Source of the DNA: Methylophaga thiooxydans DMS010
Lineage (GTDB): Bacteria > Pseudomonadota > Gammaproteobacteria > Nitrosococcales > Methylophagaceae
NCBI RefSeq assembly: GCF_000156355.1
Contig: NZ_GG657892.1
Coordinates: forward strand, 123,704-187,703
Reading direction: 5' to 3'
DNA length: 64,000 nt
Below, piece after piece: positions 41,250 to 50,295 of this stretch. Within the stretch, counting starts at the first letter, position 1. Each line of letters starts with the position of its first letter. The notes beneath the pieces were generated by a model. The model was not told the origin of the DNA. It searched no databases and saw only the letters and a list, made by a program, of their open reading frames with translations. The translations under genes were made by a program, and so were the position numbers.

Positions 41250-42137
41250 ATGAGAAATTTAATCACTTTTTTTATACTCAACCTTCTGTGTCAAAGTCTA
41301 ACTGTAAACGCTGATGAGTTAACCGTTACATTACTGGGGACAGGTACTCCCATTCCAAGCATTGAAAGGTTTGGGTCTTCAACGCTGATTGAGCATAAGG
41401 GGAAATACTTTCTGTTTGATGTCGGCAGAGGAGCAACGATCAGGCTTTCTCAGATAGGAATGTACCCATCCGATATAGACAATATTTTCCTGACACACCT
41501 TCATTCAGATCACATAACAGGTTTTGATGATTTTTGGATAACCGGAGGAATTTGGCAACGAGCCAACACGCTCAATGTCTATGGGCCTGATGGAACCAAG
41601 TCATTTGTGGAGCATACTCAAGGGGCATTCAGTCTTGATGCTTTTTATAGAGAAAAGCAGTCATCTTTAAACCTAAAGGGGCTTGAGGTTAATGTTACCG
41701 AAATAAAAGAAGGCCTGATTTACGATGAAGATGGTTTGAAAGTTTCAGCATTCAGGGTGGACCATGGTGCAGTAGAGCATGCATATGGCTACAGGATCGA
41801 CTCAGACAGACATTCCGTATTGATTTCAGGAGATACAACATACTCAGAGAATTTAATAGCTAATTCTCAAGAGCTTGATTTATTGATTCATGAAGTTTCG
41901 GTAATCGAACCAAAGCTTCTCCAGTCCAACCCTAAATTGAAAAGTATTTCGAAATACCATACTTCACTCCAACAGTTACATAAATTAGTGGAAAAAGTTA
42001 AACCTCAAAAAACCGTATTAAATCACCTGCTTCTGATTGGATCAGACGAAACGGAATTATCCCACCTGTTAGAAACCAAATTCCAAGATAAAAATATTGA
42101 TGTTGGCCATGATCTCATGACTATTCATTTGCGTTAG
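41250..42137 (+). CDS. periplasmic MBL-fold hydrolase (RNase Z/arylsulfatase-like)
   Basis: A 295-residue protein with a signal peptide (cleavage near residue 21, VNA-DE) and a metallo-beta-lactamase fold: LLGTGTPIPSIERFGSSTLI, metal ligands LTHLHSDHITG, GDTTYSENL and a late NHLLLIG histidine. The family includes RNase Z, but the export signal argues for a periplasmic small-molecule substrate, as in alkyl- or aryl-sulfatases. The reaction is unknown. It starts 19 bases after the dehydrogenase. Confidence 0.8.
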   Translation: MRNLITFFILNLLCQSLTVNADELTVTLLGTGTPIPSIERFGSSTLIEHKGKYFLFDVGRGATIRLSQIGMYPSDIDNIFLTHLHSDHITGFDDFWITGGIWQRANTLNVYGPDGTKSFVEHTQGAFSLDAFYREKQSSLNLKGLEVNVTEIKEGLIYDEDGLKVSAFRVDHGAVEHAYGYRIDSDRHSVLISGDTTYSENLIANSQELDLLIHEVSVIEPKLLQSNPKLKSISKYHTSLQQLHKLVEKVKPQKTVLNHLLLIGSDETELSHLLETKFQDKNIDVGHDLMTIHLR

Positions 42138-42341
42138 ATCTAATAACTGGAATGAAACTTCAAGTTTTATACGTAATAAAGCTTAAGAAACTGATCATTT
42201 CTCAAGCCCATAAAATCTTGTCATAAGAGAGTGAATTTCTAGAAGTAAATGTTCTTTCATTTCTTTGGAATACCCCTATAACCTTAGGTTGAGGCTATAA
42301 GAGCTTCCAAAAAAATATTCTTATAGAGAGAAGGTGAAAGA

Positions 42342-43550
42342 ATGAAATTTAGAAACAAAATAACTAAAATTGCGTTTGCGTTAATGACCTTGTCAGCTGC
42401 TACAAGTCAAGCTGCAACTATCGGTGATGACTTCAACTTGAAGACATCTCCTGCTTCTGCTGCCATGGGGGGCGTTGGCTACATTAGCCCACAAGATGCA
42501 GTAGCATCCGTTTATGGAAACCCAGCATCTTTAACTCAACTTGAAGGTAATACTGATTTCACATTCGGGGCGACATACCTAAATGTTAGAAATAAGGGAG
42601 GGAGCAATGGTACGGGTTTAGGACCAGCCTGGAGTGGTGACATAGAAATGGAAGATTATATTCTCCCTAGTATTGCGTTTAGGCAACGGGTAAATGAGAA
42701 AATGATTTTAGGGGGCGGGGTTCAGGTTATTTCAGGCCTAGGATCAGACTACAGAACGACAAATGTGCTTCAGCCAACAGTTACCTATCTTAACTTCGGA
42801 GCGAATGTCGCTGCCGGCTATCAACTTACCCCTAAAACTAGTATTGGAGCAACAGTTACGGCTTCTTATGCATTACTTGAGCTGGGACTTGTTTCGAATA
42901 CAGCTATGGAAGAGGCGTTAGGCTTTCGAGCGGGGCTAGGAGTTATTCATGATTTCGGTTTAGTAAAAGCTGGACTCAATTATAACAGTGAACTAGCAAT
43001 GAAGTTCGATAATGTGGTCAGAACGTCTCCAGGTGTTATGTCCGATGTGGATATGGAGCAGCCTCAAGAACTCATACTAGGGGTCTCATCTACGCCAGAG
43101 CTTTGGTCTGACCTTTTGTTAGAAGCTAACCTGATCTACAAAAATTGGGACAATGCAGATTTGCACAAAGATATATGGAAAGATACATACACATTGCAGT
43201 TAGGTGGACAGTATTCCGTAAATAGCAAATTCAAGCTAAGAGCTGGTTATAGTTATACGACTGATCTGCTGAAAGAGAATGGGTTGGGAAATTCTATTGG
43301 AGGAGTTTCATCCCTTGAAGCAGGTGGTGGGACTGTTCCGATTGATGCAACAGTAATTCAGTTTGTGCAAGCACTAGCAGACCCTTTCTGGAATCATAGT
43401 GCCACACTGGGACTAGGTTATGAGCTTACTGATTCGATGGGGCTTGATGTTCATGCGGGATATTCTTGGGGAAGAGATCAAACGATCGGTGCTAATAATA
43501 TCGAAGTCGGTGTAATTAGTCTGGGTGCCGGACTGACTTGGAACTTCTAA
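42342..43550 (+). CDS. FadL-type outer-membrane transporter
   Basis: A 402-residue beta-barrel with a signal peptide (cleavage near residue 24) and the FadL N-terminal block ASAAMGGVGYISPQDAVASV followed by YGNPASLTQL. The chain ends in phenylalanine after alternating residues, as outer-membrane barrels do. FadL proteins admit long-chain fatty acids or small hydrophobics. Here it could pass dimethylsulfide or another hydrophobic sulfur compound, which is inference from the neighbourhood. A GAGAGAAGG ribosome-binding site is present. Confidence 0.88.
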   Translation: MKFRNKITKIAFALMTLSAATSQAATIGDDFNLKTSPASAAMGGVGYISPQDAVASVYGNPASLTQLEGNTDFTFGATYLNVRNKGGSNGTGLGPAWSGDIEMEDYILPSIAFRQRVNEKMILGGGVQVISGLGSDYRTTNVLQPTVTYLNFGANVAAGYQLTPKTSIGATVTASYALLELGLVSNTAMEEALGFRAGLGVIHDFGLVKAGLNYNSELAMKFDNVVRTSPGVMSDVDMEQPQELILGVSSTPELWSDLLLEANLIYKNWDNADLHKDIWKDTYTLQLGGQYSVNSKFKLRAGYSYTTDLLKENGLGNSIGGVSSLEAGGGTVPIDATVIQFVQALADPFWNHSATLGLGYELTDSMGLDVHAGYSWGRDQTIGANNIEVGVISLGAGLTWNF

Positions 43551-43582
43551 TTATGTCTTTGGGCTAAGCCTAACAATCAAAA

Positions 43583-43610
43583 AAGGCACTGTGTTTAGTC
43601 ACAGTGCCTT
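43583..43610. terminator. bidirectional-type terminator after the FadL gene
   Basis: AAGGCACTGTG (43583-43593) and CACAGTGCCTT (43600-43610) form a perfect 11-bp stem with loop TTTAGT. A run of As to the left makes it a strong minus-strand terminator and it has a weaker TTATTGT tail on the plus strand. It probably ends the OsmC-to-FadL unit and separates the MFS gene. Confidence 0.82.
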
Positions 43611-43621
43611 ATTGTATATAT

Positions 43622-44896
43622 ATGAAAATAAGGTCACTATTCACTATAAGACACATGACGCAGCCTATGTCATCCGTGTTTGAGTTTACCTTATTATTGA
43701 TTCAAGTTTTTCTTGTTGGCATGTTGGTGGGAGGGCTTAGAGTGATACTTCCCGCTATAGCCGAGTCTGAGTACAAACTATTTTTAAGCTCCCCCATTCT
43801 TATTTCCACTATTGTGCTTGCGTTTGGTTTTGGAAAGGCTGTTTTTAATTTGGTGGCAGGCTTTCTCACTACTTCATTCAGCTATAAAAGAATATTAATA
43901 TATGGTTGGTTAGTTGGCATTCCTGTGCCATTTATCATTGCCTACTCCAGCTCATGGGTAGGGGTTAGTGTTGCTTTGACATTGTTAGGTGTAAATCAAG
44001 GGCTTAACTGGTCTATTACTCAAGCCGCCAAAGTCCAGATCATAAAGAAAGAGCACAGAGGTCATGCCATGGGCATGAATGAGTTTTTTGGTTATGTGGG
44101 TGTTGCGTTTGCAGGGGTTATCACTGCTAATTTAGTGGAGTCATTCACATCAAAAAACGTCTTGATGACATTTAGTCTGGTCATCATTTTCTTGGGATTA
44201 TTATGCACTATTAAAATGCATGAGAAGTTCGATTCTAGCGGGAGCTTGAGTAAAGAGGCTGCCATAAAATCTATGGGGCATAGTCTGTCTTCTATAGGCC
44301 ATAAATTTTTGGTTGTCTCTTGGCAAAATAAACGATTAATGGCTTTGTGTCAGGCTGGTTTTGTGGAAAAATTTATTGATGCACTGGTCTGGTTGTTTTT
44401 CCCCATATATTTCTTATATGAAGGTCTGTCTATTGTAGAAGTTAGCTGGGTTGTGAGTTGCTATAGTTTTGCGTGGGGGGGATTGCAGTTTGTAACGGGC
44501 AGGTTATCAGACGTATTCGGTAGAGTTCCACTCATCACAGCGGGTATGCTCATAAGCGGTGTAGGCATTTTACTTATTCTTGTTTATTCAGGATTGATTT
44601 GGTGGGGGTGTTGTTCTCTTATCACCGGGCTTGGTATGGCATTGTTGTATCCAAATCTAAGTGCAGCAGTTGCAGATGAAGTACACCTTGTAGATACATC
44701 CATAACTCTGGGGATATATAGGTTTTGGCGAGACTTAGGCTATGCCGGTGCTACTTTGGCATTTGCTGTCGCCTCTTATCTCAACCCAAGCATCACAATG
44801 AAGTTTATTATCGTTTCATTATGTATGTTGGGGTCAACGGTTTTGCTAATCAAAAATATGCGAAGTGAGTCAAAAACTAGCGCTCGATCCTTTTAA
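43622..44896 (+). CDS. MFS transporter
   Basis: A major-facilitator protein of about 420 residues with twelve hydrophobic segments and MFS loop motifs such as GRLSDVFGRVPLI between segments 8 and 9. The open frame begins at 43604 inside the terminator stem, so the true start is later; ATG 43622 and ATG 43655 are both possible and neither has a clear ribosome-binding site. The substrate is unknown. It converges on, and overlaps by 20 bases, the second LysR gene. Confidence 0.83.
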   Translation: MKIRSLFTIRHMTQPMSSVFEFTLLLIQVFLVGMLVGGLRVILPAIAESEYKLFLSSPILISTIVLAFGFGKAVFNLVAGFLTTSFSYKRILIYGWLVGIPVPFIIAYSSSWVGVSVALTLLGVNQGLNWSITQAAKVQIIKKEHRGHAMGMNEFFGYVGVAFAGVITANLVESFTSKNVLMTFSLVIIFLGLLCTIKMHEKFDSSGSLSKEAAIKSMGHSLSSIGHKFLVVSWQNKRLMALCQAGFVEKFIDALVWLFFPIYFLYEGLSIVEVSWVVSCYSFAWGGLQFVTGRLSDVFGRVPLITAGMLISGVGILLILVYSGLIWWGCCSLITGLGMALLYPNLSAAVADEVHLVDTSITLGIYRFWRDLGYAGATLAFAVASYLNPSITMKFIIVSLCMLGSTVLLIKNMRSESKTSARSF

Positions 44897-45797
44897 GAAT
44901 TGACTCTTTTGTCAGGTGGGGGGCAAAGCATTCGATAAAAGCAAAAGCATATTTTCTTAAATAGCTTCCTTTTCGAAAGGCTAATTGGGTTGTGCTTGGT
45001 TTGAAAAGGTGGCTGGCATCAATGCCTTTCAGTGATTTGTCTTGCTCAGAGTCAAATGCCATGCTGGCGATAATTCCTATACCCAATCCAATGCTGGCAT
45101 ATTTTTTTATGACATCAGCATCTGTAGCAGTGAAGATAACATTCGGTTTCAATCCTCGATCATGAAATGATTGGTCCTGTTGGGCTCGGCCAGTAAAGTC
45201 CATCATATAAGTCAAGATTGGGTAGCGAGCAACAGCTTCTAAAGTTAGAATTTTTTCGGACAGTAGGGGATGTTTATCTGGAACAACAATAGTTCTATTC
45301 CAGTCATAACAAGGGAATGTGTGTAGCGCAGGATTCTGAACAAGTGCTTCGGTGGCTATAGCAAGATCAATTTCCCCGGCCGCCGCTAGTTCTGATACCT
45401 CTCTCGGTGTGCCCTGAAGCATGTTCAAGTGCACGTTTGGATAACGCTCAGAAAAAGCTTTTATCGAGTTAGGTAGAGCATAGAGCGCTTGAGTATGCGT
45501 AGTGCCTATAGAGAGCGTACCATGCTCATCATCATGATTTTCATCTGCTAAGCTTTGGATGTTACCCACATCTTGTAATACTCGTTCAGCAATTTCTAGT
45601 ACTGTTTCACCCATCGGTGTGATAGCCACTAAACGTTTTCCACGACGTTCGAAAACTTTTAACCTTAACTCTTCTTCTAGTAGTTGTAGTTGACTACTTA
45701 CACTAGGTTGAGATGTCTTAAGTACTTTTGCGGCTTCTGAGATACTCAAGTTTTGTCTAACAATTTCACGGATGTATCTTAGCTGATGAAGTTGCAT
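44877..45797 (-). CDS. CysB-like LysR-family regulator (second paralogue)
   Basis: A 306-residue LysR protein with the winged helix (LHQLRYIREIVRQNLSISEAAKVLKTSQPSVSSQLQLLEEEL) and the CysB-type ligand region LSIGTTHTQALYALP plus TFPCYDWNRTIVVPDKHPL. These segments align closely with the regulator at 37692-38666 (THTQARYVLP, TFPCYSWNRLVLV). CysB proteins sense O-acetylserine or sulfur anions. It lies at the far edge of the OsmC-to-MFS group, which the two paralogues bracket. Confidence 0.92.
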   Translation of the reverse strand: MQLHQLRYIREIVRQNLSISEAAKVLKTSQPSVSSQLQLLEEELRLKVFERRGKRLVAITPMGETVLEIAERVLQDVGNIQSLADENHDDEHGTLSIGTTHTQALYALPNSIKAFSERYPNVHLNMLQGTPREVSELAAAGEIDLAIATEALVQNPALHTFPCYDWNRTIVVPDKHPLLSEKILTLEAVARYPILTYMMDFTGRAQQDQSFHDRGLKPNVIFTATDADVIKKYASIGLGIGIIASMAFDSEQDKSLKGIDASHLFKPSTTQLAFRKGSYLRKYAFAFIECFAPHLTKESILKRIER

Positions 45798-46110
45798 CTA
45801 TTCTTCTTATAGTATTAATTAATAAAGATATATTGATAATATTCGTATAACTAATATTTGGCAATAACTAATGATCATCATCATTGCAGAATATTATGTG
45901 ATATTTTTGGTATCTGTGTTGTTTACATCTCTTATGCACATGTGTGAGAAACCTGGTTGATGGCTAGTGAGTTATCAATGCTGCTCACCACATCTATGCT
46001 TTCAAGGAGGCTTATACTAGAGGTTATTGAGGTTAGTTTGTCTAGCCATGGAAAAAAATTTACTATTTAAAAACTCTTTTCTCAGAAGCACAAAAATTAG
46101 GGGTAATTTT

Positions 46111-46671
46111 ATGGCTCTCGGTACGCGAGGCATGCTAATAGGGATCGCAGAGGATTTGTTGCGGACTAAAGGATACGCTGCTTTTAGTTATGCTGATTTG
46201 GCTAAAGTGGTTGGAATAAAGAAGGCCAGCATTCACCATCACTTTCCTACGAAAGAAGATTTGGGTGTTACTATCGCGAGCGAGTCTATTGCTCGGCTTC
46301 AAGAGAAACTCGCTCATATTGCAAGTCAATATAGTGACGTATTGTCTCGTATAGAAGCTTATTTTGATATTTTTAAAACTAGTGGTGATAAAGGCTTGTT
46401 GCCTTTATGTGGAGCACTAGCTGCTGAGATGACTGTTCTTCCACCTAGACTGCAAGAAAAAACACAGCAATTCTTTGACCTGCAGCTCAAGTGGTTGGGA
46501 AAAATTCTCGATGAAGGTAAATCTAGAGGTGAAGTTGCAAGCAACTCTGATTCTAGGAAAATGGCATTCTTATTACTGAGTGTTTTGGAAGGGGCAAGCT
46601 TTATAAACTGGGTGCTGCCTGAAAACGGAGTTATTGATAAGAAAATAATAAGACTCATTATTAGTGAGTAA
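46111..46671 (+). CDS. TetR-family regulator
   Basis: From ATG 46111 (MALGTRGMLIGIAEDLLRTKG), preceded by AGGGG with good spacing, the protein has 186 residues. The helix-turn-helix YAAFSYADLAKVVGIKKASIHHHFPTKEDL is a textbook TetR domain, and the C-terminus includes a WVLPENGV ligand-domain tail. An upstream in-frame extension to 46027 has no support. The target is unknown; it faces no obvious operon, with a gene-free gap following. Confidence 0.9.
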   Translation: MALGTRGMLIGIAEDLLRTKGYAAFSYADLAKVVGIKKASIHHHFPTKEDLGVTIASESIARLQEKLAHIASQYSDVLSRIEAYFDIFKTSGDKGLLPLCGALAAEMTVLPPRLQEKTQQFFDLQLKWLGKILDEGKSRGEVASNSDSRKMAFLLLSVLEGASFINWVLPENGVIDKKIIRLIISE

Positions 46672-47133
46672 AATTGTATTCATAGCACTATTCGATACCG
46701 GCTCAACTACTAAGTACCATAATTTCTAGCAAGCAATTACCTTTCATGGACAGCTGCCGCAAGTTCAAGACAGTCTTTAGAAGCGGAATGCTGACTATTT
46801 TCAGTGTTAATTATATTCTCAAAAAGTTAGCGTCTTCATTGTACTAATATTGTCTATCAACTAAACACCAGTGATACTTTGTTCAAAAAATAAAATCACC
46901 AGTCTAATTCACCAACTCTTTCTGGCGAATAAAGAATCTCTTCAAGAATTAACGTTTAATCTGGAGTTATTTTTACAAGGCTTTTGGTCCGAAAGTGTCT
47001 TCACTGGCAATTGCAATTATCAATAATTACTCTGAGCCCATCAGCTGTGAACTCAGAGATTCATGAGACTGCTCGACTGCTTTTGCTGGTCTTGTTCTTG
47101 GTGTCATGGAGTCTTCAAGATGATATGTACGAT
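46672..47133. other. intergenic region, no gene supported
   Basis: About 460 bases between the TetR gene and the end of the metal-efflux operon. An open frame at 46984-47205 runs into the efflux gene on the other strand and shows no domain, so it is not called. No repeat, tRNA or convincing terminator was seen. This may be the junction between the sulfur module and the efflux operon. Confidence 0.5.
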
Positions 47134-50100
47134 TCACAAGCTCTTCCAGAAAGGCCCTCTGCGCTTTTCGCTGTGGCCGTGAAACAGCAGGTACAGGGCG
47201 GGTAATACGACCAACGTCAGCAAGGTTGATGAGACGATTCCACCAACCACAACTGTTGCCAGAGGTCTTTGGACTTCCGCACCGGTGCCGGTATTCAGTG
47301 CCATGGGTATAAAGCCGAGACTGGCAACCAATGCGGTCATTAATACTGGTCGCAGACGCTGCATAGCACCATTTCTTATAGCGATGAGTAGGATTTCCCC
47401 CTTATCACGAAGTTGCCTGATGAATGAGAGCATCACAATGCCATTCAAAACGGCGATTCCTGACAAGGCAATAAAACCAACAGCAGCTGAGATAGACAAT
47501 GGTATATCTCTCAGTATCAGTGCCAATATGCCTCCTGTCAGGGCCAGTGGAATACCCGTAAATACTAATAAGGCATCCTTGACAGATTTAAAGGCGCTGA
47601 TCAATAAGCCCAGAATCAGCAGCAAAGTGATTGGTACCACAATAGCCAGTCGTTTGGTGGCAGACTGAAGTTGCTCAAATGTGCCGCCATAATCGACCCA
47701 ATAGCCTGAAGGTATGTCGAGTTGTTGATTGATTACTTTCTGAACGTCAGTGATAAATGAGCCCAGATCACGCTCTACAACATTGGCAGAAACCAACACA
47801 TGACGCTTACCACTCTCACGGTTGATCTGGTTTGGACCAATATGGGTTTTAATCTCGGCAATCTCACCCAGTGGAACATATGAGAGATCGGGGTCGTCAC
47901 TGTGAGTCAGAGCAACAGGTAATTTCGACAAGTAGTCTATGTTCTGCCGCTTGTCGTCCGTCAGTCTGACGACGAGTTTAAAACGTCTGTCACCTTCATA
48001 AATCAGTCCAACGTCTTGTCCGCCAATAGCTGTCTGAACCGTTTGTTGCATATCACTAACGTTGAGCCCCAACAAAGCAAGGTGGAAGCGATCCGGCTCA
48101 ATCGATAACATGGGAAGCCCATTGATTTGTTCCATACGGACATCAGCGGCGCCATCAATACCTGAAATGAGTTCAATGGCCGATTCTCCCACTGTGTTGA
48201 GCTGTTCTAGATTATCTCCATAGATTCTGACAGCAACATCTGCCCGAACACCTGCGATTAGCTCGTTGAAACGCATTTCGATAGGTTGTGTGAACTCGTA
48301 CTTATTACCGGGGACAGCTTCAACTGCTTCGCGAAGCTCGGCTAGAAACTCAACCTTGGTCTGTGTTGGGTCTGTCCACTCAGATCGTGGTTTAACAATA
48401 AGGTAGGTGTCTGCCACACTTGGTGGCATGGGATCCGTCGCGATGTCTGGCGTGCCGATTTTAGCGAATACCCGTTCGACTTGATCAAACTCCCGAATCA
48501 CTGACTCTAATTGATTTTGCATACCTACTGCTTGTTCAAGACCAGTACCGCTGATACGCAGTGCATGCAACGCCACATCACCTTCATCCAGTTTGGGGAG
48601 AAACTCGGTTCCCATCCGTGTTGACAGGCTTCCAACCCACACCACAAAAATAAAGGCTGCCAGACTGACAAGCAGAGGTAGTTTCATAGCAATACCGAGA
48701 AAGGGTTTGTAGAGCAGCCTCGCACCGCGCATCAGCATGTTTTCTTTGTGATTGATGTTACCTCGTACAAAAATAGCCACGGCAGCAGGAACAAAGGTAA
48801 CTGCCAGTACTAGCGCACCTGTAAGTGCAGCAACGACGGTAAAGGCCATTGGTTCGAACATTTTGGCTTCCACTCCGCCGAGGGCAAAGAGTGGCAAATA
48901 CACCAGCATGATGATAAGTACACCAAATACTGCCGGATTGAATACTTCCCGTGTACTATCGGCAACTTCCTCTAACCGTTCTTGTAGTGTGAGCAGACGT
49001 CCCAAGCGATCTTGTGCGATGCCGAGCCGCCGCAGGGCATTTTCAACCACGATGACAGCCCCATCGACAATCAGGCCAAAGTCTATTGCGCCCAGACTCA
49101 TCAGGTTGCCGGATACCCGGTTACTGACCATGCCTGTCACGGCAAACAGCATACTGAGTGGAATGATAAGGGCCGTGATAAACGCTGCGCGAAAATTACC
49201 CAGTAAGGTAAACAGCACAACGATGACCAGCACTGCGCCTTCCATTAAGTTCTTTTGTATTGTGGCAATGGTATCTTCGACCAGCGTGGTACGGGTATAC
49301 ACTGCCTCTGCTTTGACGCCATCCGGCAAGCTACGGTTAACGGCAATGAGTTTCTCGGCTACAGCTTTAGCAACGATGCGACTATTTTCGCCAATCAACA
49401 TAAGCGCCGTACCCAGAACGGTTTCTTTACCGTTTTGCGTGGCTGCACCTGTACGCAATTGTTTGCCTAGCAATACTTCGGCAACGTCTCCAATGGTGAT
49501 TGGCATATCATCACGTTTGGTAATAACGACATTTGCAATATCTTCCAGTGTTTGTAACTGTCCTGGTGAGCGAACCAGCCATTGTTCGCCATTAGGTTCG
49601 ATATAGCCGGCACCGACATTTTGATTATTATTCTGCAAAGCCTCTGCAACATCTGCCAGCGTCAGCTTGTAGGCAATCAATTTCGCTGGATCGGGCGCAA
49701 CCTGATATTCACGCTCAAAACCACCCACACTGTTAACCTCCGTCACGCCAGGCACCTTGACCAGCTGCGGACGAATGATCCAGTCCTGAATTGTTCTCAG
49801 ATCTTCTGCTGTATAGGGTTGACCATTTTCATTGACGGCGTCTTCTTCAGCACTGATGGCATAGGTGAATATTTCACCCAGTCCACTGGCCACCGGCCCG
49901 AGCTGTGGCTCCACCCCTTGCGGTAATTCAGTGCGAATAGATAACAGACGTTCACTGATTTGCTGGCGTGCAAGGTAAATATCTTTATCATCCTCAAACA
50001 CTACCGTAACTTGAGAGAGACCATAGCGTGAAATAGAGCGGGTGTATTTCAGATCCGGCAAACCTGCCATTGCAGTTTCAACCAGATAGGTGACTCTTTG

Positions 50101-50286
50101 TTCTGATTCCAGTGGTGAATAGCCAGGCACTTCAGTATTGATTTGTACCTGTTTATTGGTAATGTCCGGAACGGCATCAATGGGAAGTTTGTAGGCATTG
50201 TAAACGCCCAGACACGCAATGAGCAGAGTCAGGAACATTACTAACCAGCGCTGGTGTATCGCAAAGCGAATTATGCTATCAATCAT
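47134..50286 (-). CDS. HME-RND metal efflux pump, CzcA type
   Basis: Inner-membrane proton-driven pump of 1050 residues, about the size of CzcA, with twelve predicted membrane helices and large periplasmic loops. The transmembrane-4 motif AIDFGLIVDGAVIVVEN matches the DFG...DGA...VEN pattern of the cobalt/zinc/cadmium (HME1) subgroup rather than the copper/silver (CusA) pattern. It would pair with the membrane-fusion and outer-membrane genes upstream to export divalent metals from the cell. Metal specificity is inferred from that motif. Confidence 0.92.
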   Translation of the reverse strand: MIDSIIRFAIHQRWLVMFLTLLIACLGVYNAYKLPIDAVPDITNKQVQINTEVPGYSPLESEQRVTYLVETAMAGLPDLKYTRSISRYGLSQVTVVFEDDKDIYLARQQISERLLSIRTELPQGVEPQLGPVASGLGEIFTYAISAEEDAVNENGQPYTAEDLRTIQDWIIRPQLVKVPGVTEVNSVGGFEREYQVAPDPAKLIAYKLTLADVAEALQNNNQNVGAGYIEPNGEQWLVRSPGQLQTLEDIANVVITKRDDMPITIGDVAEVLLGKQLRTGAATQNGKETVLGTALMLIGENSRIVAKAVAEKLIAVNRSLPDGVKAEAVYTRTTLVEDTIATIQKNLMEGAVLVIVVLFTLLGNFRAAFITALIIPLSMLFAVTGMVSNRVSGNLMSLGAIDFGLIVDGAVIVVENALRRLGIAQDRLGRLLTLQERLEEVADSTREVFNPAVFGVLIIMLVYLPLFALGGVEAKMFEPMAFTVVAALTGALVLAVTFVPAAVAIFVRGNINHKENMLMRGARLLYKPFLGIAMKLPLLVSLAAFIFVVWVGSLSTRMGTEFLPKLDEGDVALHALRISGTGLEQAVGMQNQLESVIREFDQVERVFAKIGTPDIATDPMPPSVADTYLIVKPRSEWTDPTQTKVEFLAELREAVEAVPGNKYEFTQPIEMRFNELIAGVRADVAVRIYGDNLEQLNTVGESAIELISGIDGAADVRMEQINGLPMLSIEPDRFHLALLGLNVSDMQQTVQTAIGGQDVGLIYEGDRRFKLVVRLTDDKRQNIDYLSKLPVALTHSDDPDLSYVPLGEIAEIKTHIGPNQINRESGKRHVLVSANVVERDLGSFITDVQKVINQQLDIPSGYWVDYGGTFEQLQSATKRLAIVVPITLLLILGLLISAFKSVKDALLVFTGIPLALTGGILALILRDIPLSISAAVGFIALSGIAVLNGIVMLSFIRQLRDKGEILLIAIRNGAMQRLRPVLMTALVASLGFIPMALNTGTGAEVQRPLATVVVGGIVSSTLLTLVVLPALYLLFHGHSEKRRGPFWKSL

Positions 50287-50295
50287 GCTTTGCTC

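Noticed and set aside
46984-47205. Plus-strand open frame of 73 codons at the end of the efflux operon
   Set aside because: It overlaps the 3' end of the pump gene on the other strand and shows no ribosome-binding site or family.
48752-49606. Long plus-strand open frame of 284 codons
   Set aside because: It lies entirely opposite the CzcA-type pump gene and its translation has no domain; it is an antisense shadow.
47134-50286. Copper/silver pump CusA
   Set aside because: The transmembrane-4 motif is the DFG...DGA...VEN type of cobalt/zinc/cadmium pumps.
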